The notes: generated from the letters alone by a model not told the origin. A stretch of 64,000 nt of DNA from Nemertoderma westbladi (GCA_032718475.1 JAUCBJ010007049.1:1-64000), one strand, 5' to 3'; numbered from the stretch's first letter, positions 10,776 to 22,165 are shown. Numbers and translations: made by a program.

Positions 10776-11063
10776 GATATATTAATTACTTTATGCTCTT
10801 TAAGGCTTTGTCACTAGATCGCCCATCGGGTGTTTTAGTAACGAAATCGAAAGGTTTCGCAGAAAAATAACCTCACTTGGTAATAATTGCCATGTATCCC
10901 TGCCTCTCGACAAGAGTTCATCATGTTTCTGAAGTAATTCGATAAAGGTCGCATTAGGGTTGGCGCCATAGCTGGAGTGACCACCTGTAGCACCACCTGT
11001 AGAAGCAAGCTGACCACCGTATGCTGCGAATACTCTTCTGGTGGTGGTCGGAAATGTTTGTTT
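10776..11063. other. Flank between Element A and the LINE, one unrecognised open frame
   Basis: A minus-strand frame is open from about 11060 down to a stop at 10800, with a Gly/Thr-rich start and a Leu-rich end. I do not recognise it. It is interrupted on its right by the LINE insertion and may be an exon fragment or chance. Confidence 0.3.
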
Positions 11064-11075
11064 AGTATTTACTGA
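11064..11075. repeat. Left target-site duplication of the LINE
   Basis: AGTATTTACTGA is repeated exactly at 11887..11898, directly after the poly(A) tract. Confidence 0.9.
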
Positions 11076-11851
11076 ACACATTGAGAATAAAAAACAACGG
11101 TCCTACACTCTAATAGGCTGCTTGAGAAATCTGAACCTCGTCTCTATCAAATCTTCAAAATGAAAATATACCCCGCCGTAACTTACGCTTTCCCGGAAAT
11201 AGCTCCACATTTGACAGTCTCAAATCTTAAAGAACTGGATAAAATTAAATCTAACTTTCTAAACCGCCTATTATCACTTCCAACAAACGCATCGTCTACC
11301 CTGGCTCACAACCTTACCAACTGCAAAACCCTCACCGAAGATATATGTGAGCAGTATCCCAATATTATCAACCCAGCCGCATTAGAACTCTACCGCAATT
11401 TTCGAACGGAAAGGGATAATAACTTCTCAGATCAAGGGTATATATTGGGGCCAGCCTTCAAGTCTAACGTCTGGAGATCCACTAATCAAAGGAATCGCCA
11501 CATAATAACAAGAACAACCGCGCATGGTTTCCACCATATAATTTGCTCCACAACAACCCCGTTTCATGAAAGAATGCAAACTTGCACGTGCAAATATTGC
11601 GGTAACAGCGCCGAGGACCTTTACCATGTTCTAGAATGCTCAAGCTCACCTGAACTTTCATCTCTAGCAGCACAATAATAGTCTACAATAAAGATAAAGG
11701 CCTTAAGAATTGTAAATATAATAAGTCAATAATTTTTTTAACAGATTTTTATATGAATGTATAATATAAATTGTTTTATTTTATTGAGTATCTTATGTAA
11801 ATATTTGAATGAATCGAAATAAAGGTCTCCATTTGCCCCGCGTGGGGGCGC

Positions 11852-11886
<35 letters not shown>
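11076..11886 (+). mobile_element. 5'-truncated non-LTR retrotransposon (LINE)
   Basis: About 811 bp between two 12-bp copies of AGTATTTACTGA. It ends in ~33 A, preceded by an AATAAA signal near 11818. The frame is open from close to the left junction to 11678, as expected for a LINE truncated during target-primed reverse transcription. Confidence 0.85.
11160..11678 (+). CDS. LINE ORF2 C-terminal fragment
   Basis: A 172-residue tail of a non-LTR reverse-transcriptase protein, with the frame also open upstream to the insertion edge. The first part resembles the post-RT thumb region (YPAVTYAFPEI...LDKIKSNFLNRLL). The end holds a CX2C...HX3C knuckle (CKYCGNSAEDLYHVLEC), typical of Jockey/I/CR1-like ORF2 termini. 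Endonuclease and RT catalytic motifs are missing through 5' truncation, so it is not functional. The clade is not resolved. Confidence 0.7.
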   Translation: MKIYPAVTYAFPEIAPHLTVSNLKELDKIKSNFLNRLLSLPTNASSTLAHNLTNCKTLTEDICEQYPNIINPAALELYRNFRTERDNNFSDQGYILGPAFKSNVWRSTNQRNRHIITRTTAHGFHHIICSTTTPFHERMQTCTCKYCGNSAEDLYHVLECSSSPELSSLAAQ

Positions 11887-11890
<4 letters not shown>

Positions 11891-11898
11891 TTTACTGA
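11887..11898. repeat. Right target-site duplication of the LINE
   Basis: AGTATTTACTGA, identical to 11064..11075. Confidence 0.9.
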
Positions 11899-12167
11899 TA
11901 TGTATGTATATTGTTTATTAAATAAAATAAAACTAAACCCTATCATTGAGAGACACAGTTATATTGAGCCCAGAATGGTTAATTGGACAAGCTGGTGTTT
12001 TCTCAAAAGTGACTAAGTCCCGCCATAAGCTTCGGGAAATCAAAGCCGATATTCGAAAGTTCAATCCAAGCACAATTTTGTGCACATGTGCTGTGGATAA
12101 CATTGAACAGGCAATCAAAGTTCAAAATTGTGTACGAATGTCCCGTACTTTACTTTGGAATGAGCCA
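11899..12167. other. AT-rich spacer with an unrecognised plus-strand frame
   Basis: A frame at 11946..12188 encodes a mixed, basic peptide that runs into the minisatellite. I recognise no family, and it may be a fragment of an older mobile element. Confidence 0.25.
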
Positions 12168-13165
12168 GTAACACAAGCTTCCCAATGATATGTACAACCC
12201 GATTTGGAATCCTTGTAGTAACACAAGCTTCCCAATGATATGTACAACCCGATTTCGAATCCTTGTACAGTAGTAACACAAGCTTCCCAATAATATGAAC
12301 AACCCGATTTCGAATCCCTGTACAGTAGTAACACAAGCTTCCCAATAATATGAACAACCCGATTTCAATCCTTGTACAGTAGTAACACAAGCTTCCCAAT
12401 AATATGAACAACCCGATTTCGAATCCTTGTACAGTAGTAACACAAGCTTCCCAATAATATGAAACAACCCGATTTCGAATCCTTGTACAGTAGTAACACA
12501 AGCTTCCCAATAATATGAACAACCCGATTTTGATTCCTGGTACAGTAGTAACACAAGCTTCCCAATGATATGTACAACCCTATAATAAATCCTTGTAAAG
12601 TAGTAACACGAAGCTTCCCAATGATATGTACAACCCGATTTGGAATCCTTGTACAGTAGTAACACAAGCTTCCCAATGATATGTACAACCCGATTTTGAA
12701 TCCTTGTAGTAACACAAACTTCCCAATGATATGTACAACCCGATTTGAAATCCTTGTACAGTAGTAACACAAGCTTCCCAATGATATGTACAACCCGATT
12801 TTGAATCCTTGTACATAGTAACACAAACTTCCCAATGATATGTACAACCCGATTTTGAATCTTTGTAGTAACACAAGCTTCCCAATGATATGTACAACCC
12901 GATTTTGAATCCTTGTAGCAACACAAGCTTCCCAATGATATGTACAACCTGATTTGGAATCCTTGTTCAGTAGTAACACAAGCTTCCCAATGATATGTAC
13001 AACCCGATTTGGAATTATTGTACAGTAGTAACACAAGCTTCCCAATGATATGTACAACCCGATTTGGAATTTTTTGTAGTAACACAAGCTTCCCAATGAT
13101 ATGTACAACCCGATTTTGAATCCTTGTAGCACAACACAAGCTTCCCAATGATATGTAGAACCCGA
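12168..13165. repeat. Minisatellite, about 19 units of 46 to 60 bp
   Basis: Core AACACAAGCTTCCCAAT, then RATATGWACAACCCGATTT, then a variable tail that keeps or lacks a GTACAGTA block. Units from about 12280 to 12535 carry AATAATATGAAC, while the others carry AATGATATGTAC, which indicates block-wise homogenisation. The long minus-strand frames across it are repeat artefacts. Confidence 0.95.
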
Positions 13166-13868
13166 TGCTAATGTGTTAAATAGCGGTGACACCAAGGTTG
13201 TAATTTCGCAAAAGACACTTTTCCAAAACGATTATAAAAAATTTAAAAGCAAAATCGTAAATTCCGGCTTCATGGTAACAACATGGTATTAATTATAATT
13301 GCGTTTTTAGTTAAGTCCCGTTGAATACAATTAAAGAATAAGAGCTCTTATGGTGGAATTTAATTACGGTTCCCAGAACGGGTACCATTATATGATGTAC
13401 ATTTTCTATAAATTATTATTATAAGTTTCCCCTCCCCCCCTATATAGACAATATCTATAAATCATATGATTCAATTATTATGTTATTGATATATTATTAG
13501 ACCCATTATACAATACATACAGTAGATAAGCATAACCTATATAAAATTATTTGTAATATTTATTATTATTTTAATATTACAAGCAAATAAACAATATTGA
13601 TTTTTGCAATAGCAAAGTAAATGAAATGCCACGCATTATAGGCTGACGAAGTTTTTGGATGCAATTTTTTAGAAAGATCGGTATTAGTTAAAATAAATTA
13701 TATTATACAGTACCTTATAATTTATTAAGCGTATAATTTTTATACTATTGTATGTATGTATAAACTTATATGCCGTCATGTGGGGTGACTTTGATAATGT
13801 GCATGACTTTTATAATACTACTACTACTAGGATCGGTACGCTGCATTGCAGCTGGATTTTTAAGAATG
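13166..13868. other. AT-rich sequence without recognisable genes
   Basis: No supported coding region. Short C-rich and TA-rich tracts occur around 13430 to 13600. Confidence 0.6.
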
Positions 13869-14078
13869 CTGTGCCGGCTTATCGACAAAATTGCACCGCC
13901 ACAACTCCCTATGACCCATGACATTTGCTAGATCATCGGCATCTTCAAGGCCAGTGTCCTTTAAGATGTGTCTCAAGAAAGTCATGGGCTGTCCACCATG
14001 CTTATTCACTCCATGAGGCTGCCAAAGTACAAGATTATGCACTGGCTGGTCCTCACGGCGAAAGCAATGTCCTGCAAA
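13869..14078 (-). pseudogene. LINE reverse-transcriptase C-terminal fragment, copy 1
   Basis: The minus-strand translation resembles the common LINE tail in which a GHC box is followed by a DQPV..LVLW segment, a Gly-rich basic stretch, then DTGL and W. About 210 bp, with frame breaks. A close copy lies at 17869..18077 in the same orientation. Confidence 0.6.
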
Positions 14079-15207
14079 ACTTTTATAATGGAGACCTATG
14101 AATGAGTCTTGTTGTCTTAATTAATAAATGAATAATTTTTCATAGTGGTGACGTGATATTTGAACTCATTTGGAAACTTTAGTTATTTCAGCAGCTTGCA
14201 GACCAGATGTGATATGTGAAATCGTAGCTGTTTTTTTAAATACCTTTTTTTGAACACCTATAATTTGCCATACGGTTATATATTTTTATTTAAGTTTGTC
14301 CGCGGGACCCTATTTATGCCCTTATGAATGAATATCAGCCCCAAAAAATATTCATACAAACATTGTGGATAATGAAAACAGTTTCCATTTTCTTGGTTCT
14401 CTTAGGTCCCTTTTCTTGATAGATAATAGTCACAAATTTTATTTAAAAAAAAAAAAATGCGAAAAAAATGTTGAATTTTTGTTATTATTTATTTGGTCAA
14501 TCTTATAAGATTAATTTTCTGAACACCTATTAGCCGATTCCTCGATTGCAGTAATTCCTCAGTAAACTGAAGTAAGTACGATACAAAAATCGTCATGAGG
14601 ATACCAAAATATCAAAGTAGACCCGATGGGTGGGGCGTGTTAGATAACACTGATACAACTTGGGGAAATAATAAACTATGTATATGGATTTTAAGATGTG
14701 AAATAACTGTAGCTAATTATCCATTTGGAAATCCTATGGCCATTCCAAGTGGTTAATGCTAATGCAAAGCTACTGTAATATTATGAAAGATATAAAAAAA
14801 ATTTATTTGACTGTATTGAACAGTAATAGCATTGATTGATGATAATGATATATTGGAGGTGTTTAATAAATGGGTAACAATAACATTAGAATCGGTGCGA
14901 TAAAGGCAAGATTTACAACGTAGTTACAATTGTTGTAGGCGATTTATTTTTTTTCGAATGGCCTGCATTTAATAAATTATCTACCAGTGCATACAATATG
15001 TTTCCTTTGTCTATATCATTCAAATCTATATATGTAACTAGTTACAACAATATAGTCAATTACATTTTATCGGAAATATAAAAGATTTACATAAATAGAT
15101 AAACTATGAAAATGTGAAATATAAAAATATAAAAATAAACAAATATAAATGTGAAAATACTATAAGGAAATTGTCCTCACATCTAAAATTAGACATATTA
15201 TTTGTAT
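14079..15207. other. AT-rich sequence without recognisable genes
   Basis: Short A and T runs only, with no open frame worth calling. Confidence 0.6.
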
Positions 15208-16608
15208 TTATTTGTTTGAACAAAAATGTCGTAGAAATTGATTGAGGTAAAACCGAATCCATATGTCGGTTGCGGTAATGAAGGCAACAAAAATCTCGGG
15301 ATCCAAGTTAGAGGCGTAGGCTTTGACCTTTGCGCATACAGTCCAAAAACCTAGGCGTCTCCAGTGGGGGATATTTAATATGTTGTGGGTGGCCTGTTGC
15401 GACTCAACTTTGTCTAGAACTTGGTTCAATAACACATTATGCCCTAGACTGTCATTGGGAATAAAAGATACGACAACAGGCACACCCTTGGCCATACGTG
15501 GAATGTGAATGAAGCTTTTAGGTAGGTAGAAAGTAGCTCTTGCCAAAAGAGCGACCAACATAATTTTGCTCGCATTTCTGGACAAGGTTTTAGCTGGACA
15601 ACCCCTCTTGTATCCCTGACCAAATGAAATAAAGTAACCTTTACCAGGTGTCTCCTTTGTTGGTACAGAAGATGGACTCCAATCTTCCCATCGTTCTGGA
15701 ATAAACTTTTCGCCATCATCCCACAACATCCTGTTACATCTAACTAAATCTAAACCCACAAGCTCCCCTTTGCTAAATGTAATATCCTTGTAAGTAAATG
15801 TTTCATGAGCCTCTCTTACTGTCTTAGGGAACTGTGGATACAAACTGATTGACTCGTTGACTACCCAGTCAAGGTACGTATCTTGAATGATGTCTTTGTA
15901 TTCCAATTCAATAGCATTGCGTTCTAAAAGAGGTAACAACTTCTCATATACCGTATGTGTTTTGAGAATTTCGGTCATGCTATGGCTGACACATTCCATA
16001 ATCTGTTGGATCGCAGTGTAGAATATTAACGTTCCTATATGTTCAGTAAGCATCGCGATGTCACCATCGTCTTCCATAAATTCCCAAAACTCTCCATTAT
16101 TCACCGAAGTCAGCACCAACTTCATCAACTCCCGATGCATATTTTGACGAAGTTTCGACGACCTCAAAGATGTCCCAATGAAGCATGTATTGACATTTTA
16201 CTGAGAAGAGTAAAATATCTCCACGAGATCATCTGATACTTCTTGATGAAACATTAACTCTAAAAACAAGGCAGCAAGTAAATATCTCACCTCTTCTTGA
16301 ATCGTGGTAGATATTATTTGTCCACCTTTTTGCTTTGAAATTAGCCATGCATTCACTCTTCTGTCAATAATTATGCTAATTCTTTCTGGGGTGAATTTTG
16401 GTAAAAGATTCGATGTAATTTTAAATAGTTTCCTGTATTTATTTCCAGGTTGCATTGATTCTTGATGGTTGTTTCCGTATGGTGAATGGTAATATCGGAC
16501 AGATGACACTAAATAATTGTGATCATTCCTCCTTTGCATATCTTTTCGATTAAATATGTTTAAACAATCTGCAGGAGTTAGGTTCCCATAGTATGGTAAT
16601 AACTTCAT
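15208..16608 (-). pseudogene. Cytochrome P450-like reading frame with one in-frame TAA
   Basis: A single frame of 467 codons, the usual P450 length, is broken only by TAA at 16200..16198 (codon 137). After the stop the frame holds a helix-K-like segment NESISLYP, in which the invariant ExxR arginine is Ser. It also has a PERW motif and a heme loop FGQGYKRGCPAKTLSRN, in which four residues rather than three separate the Gly and the Cys. Both deviations argue against a normal enzyme. There are no introns, so it could be a retrocopy, a transferred gene or a divergent P450-like protein. No membrane anchor is obvious at the start (MKLLPYYGNL). Family assignment rests on motif order; the substrate is unknown. 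Confidence 0.65.
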
Positions 16609-17868
16609 GCTTCCTTTATGTTAATCTATCAGAACGGAGATTAGGCTAGCAGTCCTACAGGAAACAAAATGTTTTGAAATAAATACCGCAGTTATGAGAG
16701 ATATAAAGAAATTACACTGCGTAAAAATATAGCGGAACTACAGTATAGCAAAATAGTGAGTTAATGGCGAAAAATGACCGCAACAATCAACTAACTATGT
16801 GTTTAGTGGGTTTAAAATCTAATTTATTTTAATTTAAAACAAAGGGAATGGAACTGGTTACAGTTAGTCGAGTCAATCTATCAATAAACCCATAAGTATT
16901 TCGCATTGAATCCGAACCCAATTGATATTAGTTAATAATTAAATAATTAATATTAAAAGGGGTCCGCAAAATATTTTCGTTTTTTAATTTTTTGACTCAG
17001 GGCACCAAACCTTACTCAAATATGCAAACAAAATTGGCGTTCATTTTTCTTCACCAAGATGCCCACTCAAGGGTGGTGTGTAAGGGACACAATTGCGCAG
17101 AAATTTTTTATATAAAATTTAATATCTCGAGAATTGGCTAACTTTACTTAGGTGGGGCAACTCAAACTTGTTATAAAACAATAATTATTTGGCTTTCAAT
17201 TTTCATTTTTTTTTATATAAATTTGTCTGTCAGTTTTTGCTTTTCAAACTGAAAAAGCTTAGCAACAATACAAAAATTGTTCTATTAGGGATTTCCTGGC
17301 TGGTGATTACATTTCAGATGTCGTTTTTCACGTTTCTTGAAATATTTGCCTCTCAGTTTTATAGAGGTATTCATATCACACAATTAAGATGCTGTTAATT
17401 ATATAGACTCACTACTTGTATGTGAAAAATGATAATGAAAATGAATTTGCCCATTAGGAATACCCAAGAGCAAACCTTTTTATGTTGTTGATATTCAAAG
17501 TTTGAAAGAAAAACTGACATTGATAATAACTTGCAGACATACAGCTAAAGATAAACTCAGCATTTACGCTACACATGGAAAATACTTATGGGAATTTAAT
17601 TTTCAAACAGGAAAACCCCAGTAGCAAATCACTTAGGTACGTGCTAAGCTTCTTAAATTTTTGACAGAAAAAATTAGAGACAAACAGACACACTCAGCCA
17701 AACAAACAAACAGAACATTGTTAAATGTGAAAAAAAATATTGTAAATTAAATCAACAACCATGAAAACCCCATTAGCAATGATTTGAGTAGTTTAGCACC
17801 TCTACTATGATCGACATGCTGCATTGCAGCTGCATTATATATATATATTACATATAAAGAATGATGTG
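16609..17868. other. AT-rich sequence without recognisable genes
   Basis: No coding similarity seen. A short frame at 17189..17398 is low-complexity and hydrophobic and is not convincing. Confidence 0.55.
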
Positions 17869-18077
17869 CCGGCTAGTCGACAAAATTGCGCCGCCACAAC
17901 TCCCTATCACCCATTACATTTGCTATATCATCCGCATCTTCAAGGTCAGTGTCCTCTAAAATGCGTCTCAAGAAAGTCATGGGCTGCCCACCATGCTTAT
18001 TCACTCCATGAGGCTGCCAAAGTACAAGATTATGCACTGGCTGGTCCTCAGGGCGAAAGCAATGTCCTGCAAAGCGG
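17869..18077 (-). pseudogene. LINE reverse-transcriptase C-terminal fragment, copy 2
   Basis: A direct repeat of 13869..14078 with a few substitutions, in the same orientation and broken by stops. It comes from two insertions of one family or from a segmental duplication of ~4 kb spacing. The sequences between the two copies do not look alike, so separate insertion is simpler. Confidence 0.6.
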
Positions 18078-18763
18078 AGGCGGAGATAAATGGAAGATCT
18101 CCAATGTTATATAGTGTCTGGTTAGATATGTGTTCATTGTACTTGACACAATGAACCCGACGCAGCATTATTGTGAAAGTGCCATCAAGAGATTTGGTAT
18201 CTCAACTTAAGATTTTAAAATTTTGACAGAATACAACAGACTGAAAGACAAACATACAATTAATACGAAATGAAATAACCGAAAAGGAAAATCCCAAGTG
18301 TATCTATTTTCGCAAGTTGTAGAGTTTCTGCTGTGATGGAAAATATTAAAATTTGAAAATTTTTATGATTTTTATCTAAAATTTCATACATTATAAATAT
18401 CCTACTGACCTAAACCCTTATTTAATTTACAATTTCTCGAGAAGTAAACAAGATCTCCTTGAAAAATTTGCCATTATAGAATCGCAGAAAAAGTGAATAT
18501 CCATTTTGTTGACCTAAGGTCTTAAGGTGAGACCTTAAGGTCAAGAAATGGTACAGTTTAGTACCTTATAATTTAAATTGTTTTAGTTGTATGTAACATT
18601 ACTGACATCCAGATGGCATTCTGGTTACCAATAGAAGTACTGGTGTACGGATGGTACTAAAATAGGCACACAGTAGCACACAGATATATTTAAGTCTCAA
18701 ACACAGTCGCGAAATTAATTATCTCGCTCAATTACATCATTTGAAATTACTATTATTTAATTT
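18078..18763. other. Non-coding spacer
   Basis: AT-rich. One compound inverted repeat built on ACCTTAAGGTC lies near 18512..18543. Nothing else supported. Confidence 0.5.
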
Positions 18764-18768
18764 TATTT

Positions 18769-19315
18769 TGTTAGCTTATCCAATTCCGCTAACACAAACC
18801 CATAGAGTGAGCCATAAAGCAATATTGGGAGCACGAGGTTGATTACCAATCAACCTCGTGTCAGCCCAGTAAACGGGGACAATAGGCCCCAAAGGAGACA
18901 CACACAATAAGGGTCAGGGGCCAAACCCCTAACCAAGAGAGAACAGCAAGGGCAAAGGGAAGCACTTCAGAGGGGGGCAAAGGGTGCCAACAGGGATATT
19001 AGCCAATGGGGGGACAGCATCGACTAAGTACTGTAACGGCCAAACCCGTGCAGTATATATTACCTGTACAGCAATCATTCATTCAGTTTACTCAGTTAGT
19101 TCAGTGGGGTGGAACGGTGACTTCTATCACCGTCCGCTACCGCCATCATACTTATCTACCGGTAACTGTGCCATACTATACTAAAGCCTATATATCAACT
19201 ATATTATACCTTATACATATAACCGAACATCAGAACTCTTTTACCTTTCACACACGGCGGGGACGCGTAGATAGAAAACCCAATGGATAAACCGGGATCC
19301 GTAGATCCCGTCACA
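18769..19315 (+). repeat. Element E 5' LTR
   Basis: 547 bp, begins TGTTAGC and ends TCACA. The first ~35 bp form an inverted repeat (TGTTAGC...GCTAACA). Collinear with 22519..23068 on the other strand, with many substitutions and indels. Confidence 0.85.
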
Positions 19316-19445
19316 GTGATAGAATCAGATCCGCCCAGCTGCCCTGACAGAGATAGAATCCTAGCAGCTGCCCTAACAGTCTGACAGTGATAGAACTGGA
19401 TCCAACCAACTGACAGACTGTGGCTGCCAGACACCAAAGACGACG

Positions 19446-20750
19446 ATGAGTCGAGAGAGAGGAACGACACCGCCGCGGACCCCGGACGACGATCTAACGA
19501 TCCGCGAGGCCACGGCGAGACGATACGAACCCACGACGCCGGTCGATGCTACGCCGACCACGTCGACGCAGGTTGACGCCACGTCGACAACGAGCAACCC
19601 AGCGAACCGAGATGTGGGGGGTCGTCTACAATCGGAGAGCGAGTCGAGGGAAGGAGACGAGAAGGGAGGAGAAGAGAAAGACGAGTCGACGCGGAGCGAG
19701 GGTCGACATACCGATGTCGCCGGCCAGCCACAGGCCGAGGACGACGAACGGTCCACCGGAACGGCGACGGTGGGGCCGTCGGTACGACGTCGGACCCGGA
19801 GAGACGGAAGAGAGGTCGGCGACGAGGACATCGGGGTTTCTGATCGACTTCGACGAGCCTACCTCGCGACCAGGGAGTGACTGAGAGAGGCCAAAGGAGG
19901 GGCAAAGATAGACGAGGTGAGACTGAGGAGACGACTAGGTGAGTCGAACAGATACTTTGATCACCTAGTGTGTTCTGGGCAGAGAGAACTAGCCGAGGAG
20001 AGAGCGAGGGGGGTTGCCAACGAACTGATTGAACTATGGGAATGTGGGGGTATGGAACCTAGCGTAGTGTACGTAGGGCCATACTTAGTCGATGCCCGGG
20101 GAGTAAAATTAGTGGGTTGGAAGAGACCTGAGGAGGGCGAATCCGAGGTTAACTCCGAGGATTCGGTCTCGTCGGTCGGAGGAAGTTCCGGGAGGCGGGG
20201 GAAAGTTAGTAGGACGGAGGGGCGGCGGGAGTCCGTCGCAACCGATAAGTCTGCTACATCCTCCGTAAAAGAAAGACGGGTGCGAGAGAGTGAACGCATG
20301 GCGTATAAATTAGAAATGGTTGCGACAGAGCATAATGAGTTAGAGAGACGATTGAGAGAGGAAACCGCATTCTCAGAGAAGGTAGGAGAGTTGGAGAGGG
20401 AGTGTAGAGAGAGGGCCGAGGAGTGTAGAGAGAGAGCCAAGGAGTGTAGAGAGCGAGAGATGGGAGTAGAGAGCGAGCCGGCGAGGCAGCTTGAGATGAT
20501 TGCGAGAAAGGCAGAGTTGGCCGAGCAGAATATGCGAGAGATGGGGATAGAGGGTGAGCGCAGGCGGGATGATTTGCATGCCGTGCTAGGGATGCTTGCA
20601 CAATATCGGGCCAAACTGGAGCGGCGCCGACTAGAACTGGCGCGGTTGGAGATATCAGAGAGTGAGCCCCCACTTACAGACACCGGGCGAGAGAACCAGG
20701 ACTGGTGTAGCCGTACGGGCGGGGGGGGGGGGGTAGTAGCAGTACGTTAG
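19446..20750 (+). pseudogene. Element E gag-like coiled-coil protein with an in-frame TGA
   Basis: ATG at 19446, 130 bp after the LTR. The frame runs to TGA at 19878..19880, then stays open in the same frame to 20750. The first part is a charged, Thr/Arg/Glu-rich disordered region. The second has a short globular stretch (LIELWECGGMEPSVVYVGPYL), then a long heptad-rich coiled coil with an imperfect EECRERA repeat (about 20395..20640). The end reads through a run of 13 G (about 20720) into a premature stop, while the likely true continuation is in another frame. The role is presumed gag (particle assembly) from position only; no capsid or zinc knuckle is seen. Confidence 0.5.
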
Positions 20751-21283
20751 AGATAGTTAATATTGATAGTACCGTAGTAGATAACCCTAATCCCTTTATT
20801 ACAGGAAATAATATTTTACCGGGTAGTAGTAATTTAAATTTAAATACAAATATTCTAAATAATAATTTCAATTCAAACCCGCAAAATAATTCGAATAATA
20901 ATTTAAGTTTAGAGAATAGTAGTGATCTAAGTAATTTAAATAATTTAAATAATAATCCCGTTTCAAATCCTAATAATTTAATTGATATAACAAATAATAT
21001 TGGGAATGGTGCTATTAGTATGAGCGTGTCGGACGTACATAACCCGGCAGACGGTGGCCTGGTAGGCCACGTAGTTAGTAGGCAGGAGGTGGCGCGGTTG
21101 AGCCAACCCAAGGTGGGCCTGGTAGGCCACGCAGTAGTAGAGAGAGAGGCAGGGGTGAATAGACCCAGCCGTAGTAGAGACAGTGCGTCGACTAGAGAGG
21201 GGTGTAGAGACGAAGTGAGAGATAGTGAAGTTAGATGTGGCGAGTGGGGGGGGGGGGGGGGCTCCTGGCGCCCCACCACATAA
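20739..21283 (+). pseudogene. Element E Asn-rich continuation of gag, shifted at poly-G runs
   Basis: After the G run near 20720 a different frame is open and encodes a strongly Asn/Ser/Leu-rich low-complexity region, then an Arg-rich part up to the next G run (about 21247). A further G run at about 21373 shifts the frame again. A ~140-bp imperfect duplication at 21205..21440 contains both later G runs. This looks like one coding region broken at each homopolymer, or one read badly there. Confidence 0.4.
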
Positions 21284-21687
21284 GATTAGTGGCGAGAGAG
21301 GGGGGGCAGAGAATGCCCCACAAGAGGGGTATAGAAGTGTAGTAAGAAATAGTGAAGTTAGAAGTGGCGGGTGGGGGGGGGGCTACGGGCACCCCACCGC
21401 GAGAGATTGGTAGAGAGAGAGGGGGGCAGAGAGTGTCCCACAGCCGTCAGCGGATAATGCGCGGGCCGAATCAGGTAAACCGCAACAACCGGCGACGGAG
21501 AGTAATAGGGGGATTGCGAGTATCCCCAGCGGCGTGCGATCGAGCAGAGAGAGGCAGGTTGACGTCGCGAGAGGGCAGGCGAAGCATCGAGCCCGATCAG
21601 AAGAGAGAAGAAGAACAGTGGAGTTTAACCGGGAGGTCGATGAGAGATCTCACGAGCCGGAATACTACACAGAAAAGAGAAGAAGAG

Positions 21688-21776
21688 ACATCAGAACTCT
21701 TTTACCTTTCACACACGGCGGGGACGCGTAGATAGAAATCCCAACGGATAAACCGGGATCCGTAGATCCCATCACA
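21688..21776 (+). repeat. Element E 3' LTR remnant (last 89 bp)
   Basis: Matches 19227..19315 with three differences over 89 bp and ends ATCACA directly before TATTT. Confidence 0.9.
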
Positions 21777-21796
21777 TATTTGAAAGTTACATCAAA

Positions 21797-22050
21797 CGGC
21801 GGGGTAGCTCAGTTGGTTGAGCGCTGGGCCTGCAATCTATTGGTTGTAGGTTCAGCCCCACCAGGGTCCACTCAGCCTTTCATCCACTGGGGTCGATAAA
21901 ATGAGTACCAGTTAAATAACTGGGAGCAAATCTTGGGATAGGAGTAGCGACCACCCCTACCCTCGGGTAGCAGCTATCGAAAGAGGAGCCTTCGGGTCGC
22001 CTCCGGCTTCGGCCGACTGTTTGCTTTGCTTTGCTTGATACCAAGATTGG
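21797..22050 (+). mobile_element. tRNA-derived SINE
   Basis: The tRNA-like head has an A box (TAGCTCAGTTGG, 21805..21816), a B box-like GGTTCAGCCCC near 21850 and a GCA in anticodon position, which suggests a Cys tRNA ancestor. The body holds GGGTCGATAAAATGAGTACC, a core I associate from memory with SINE families of molluscs and other invertebrates. It ends in TTTGCTTTGCTTTGC. Family assignment needs a library search. Confidence 0.7.
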
Positions 22051-22051
22051 G

Positions 22052-22165
22052 GTTGAGTTTCAATCTATAGTAAACTATACCAACATTGGGGTTGAGTTTC
22101 AATCTTTAGTACACTATACCAAGATTGGGGTTGAGTTTCAATCTTTAGTAAACTATGCCAACATT
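22052..22165 (+). repeat. Short tandem repeat after the SINE, three ~40-bp units
   Basis: Three units built on ATTGGGGTTGAGTTTCAATC, each with inward-facing GATTG-type ends. It may be the SINE 3' tail, expanded. Confidence 0.8.

Larger units (their letters stand above)
18764..21781 (+). mobile_element. Element E: internally deleted LTR retrotransposon
   Basis: Flanked by TATTT at 18764..18768 and 21777..21781. It has a full 5' LTR, gag-like coding DNA, then an abrupt jump at 21688 into the last 89 bp of an LTR. Most of pol and most of the 3' LTR are missing, so it is non-autonomous. Its LTR is clearly related to the 3' LTR of Element D. Confidence 0.85.

Noticed and set aside
11946-12188. 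Plus-strand frame before the minisatellite as a gene
   Set aside because: Runs into the repeat, has no recognisable domain and no splice or promoter evidence.
12115-13195. Several long minus-strand reading frames with repeated Leu/Tyr/Trp peptides
   Set aside because: They are translations of the minisatellite in all three frames; unit length changes shift the frame and there is no start context or domain.
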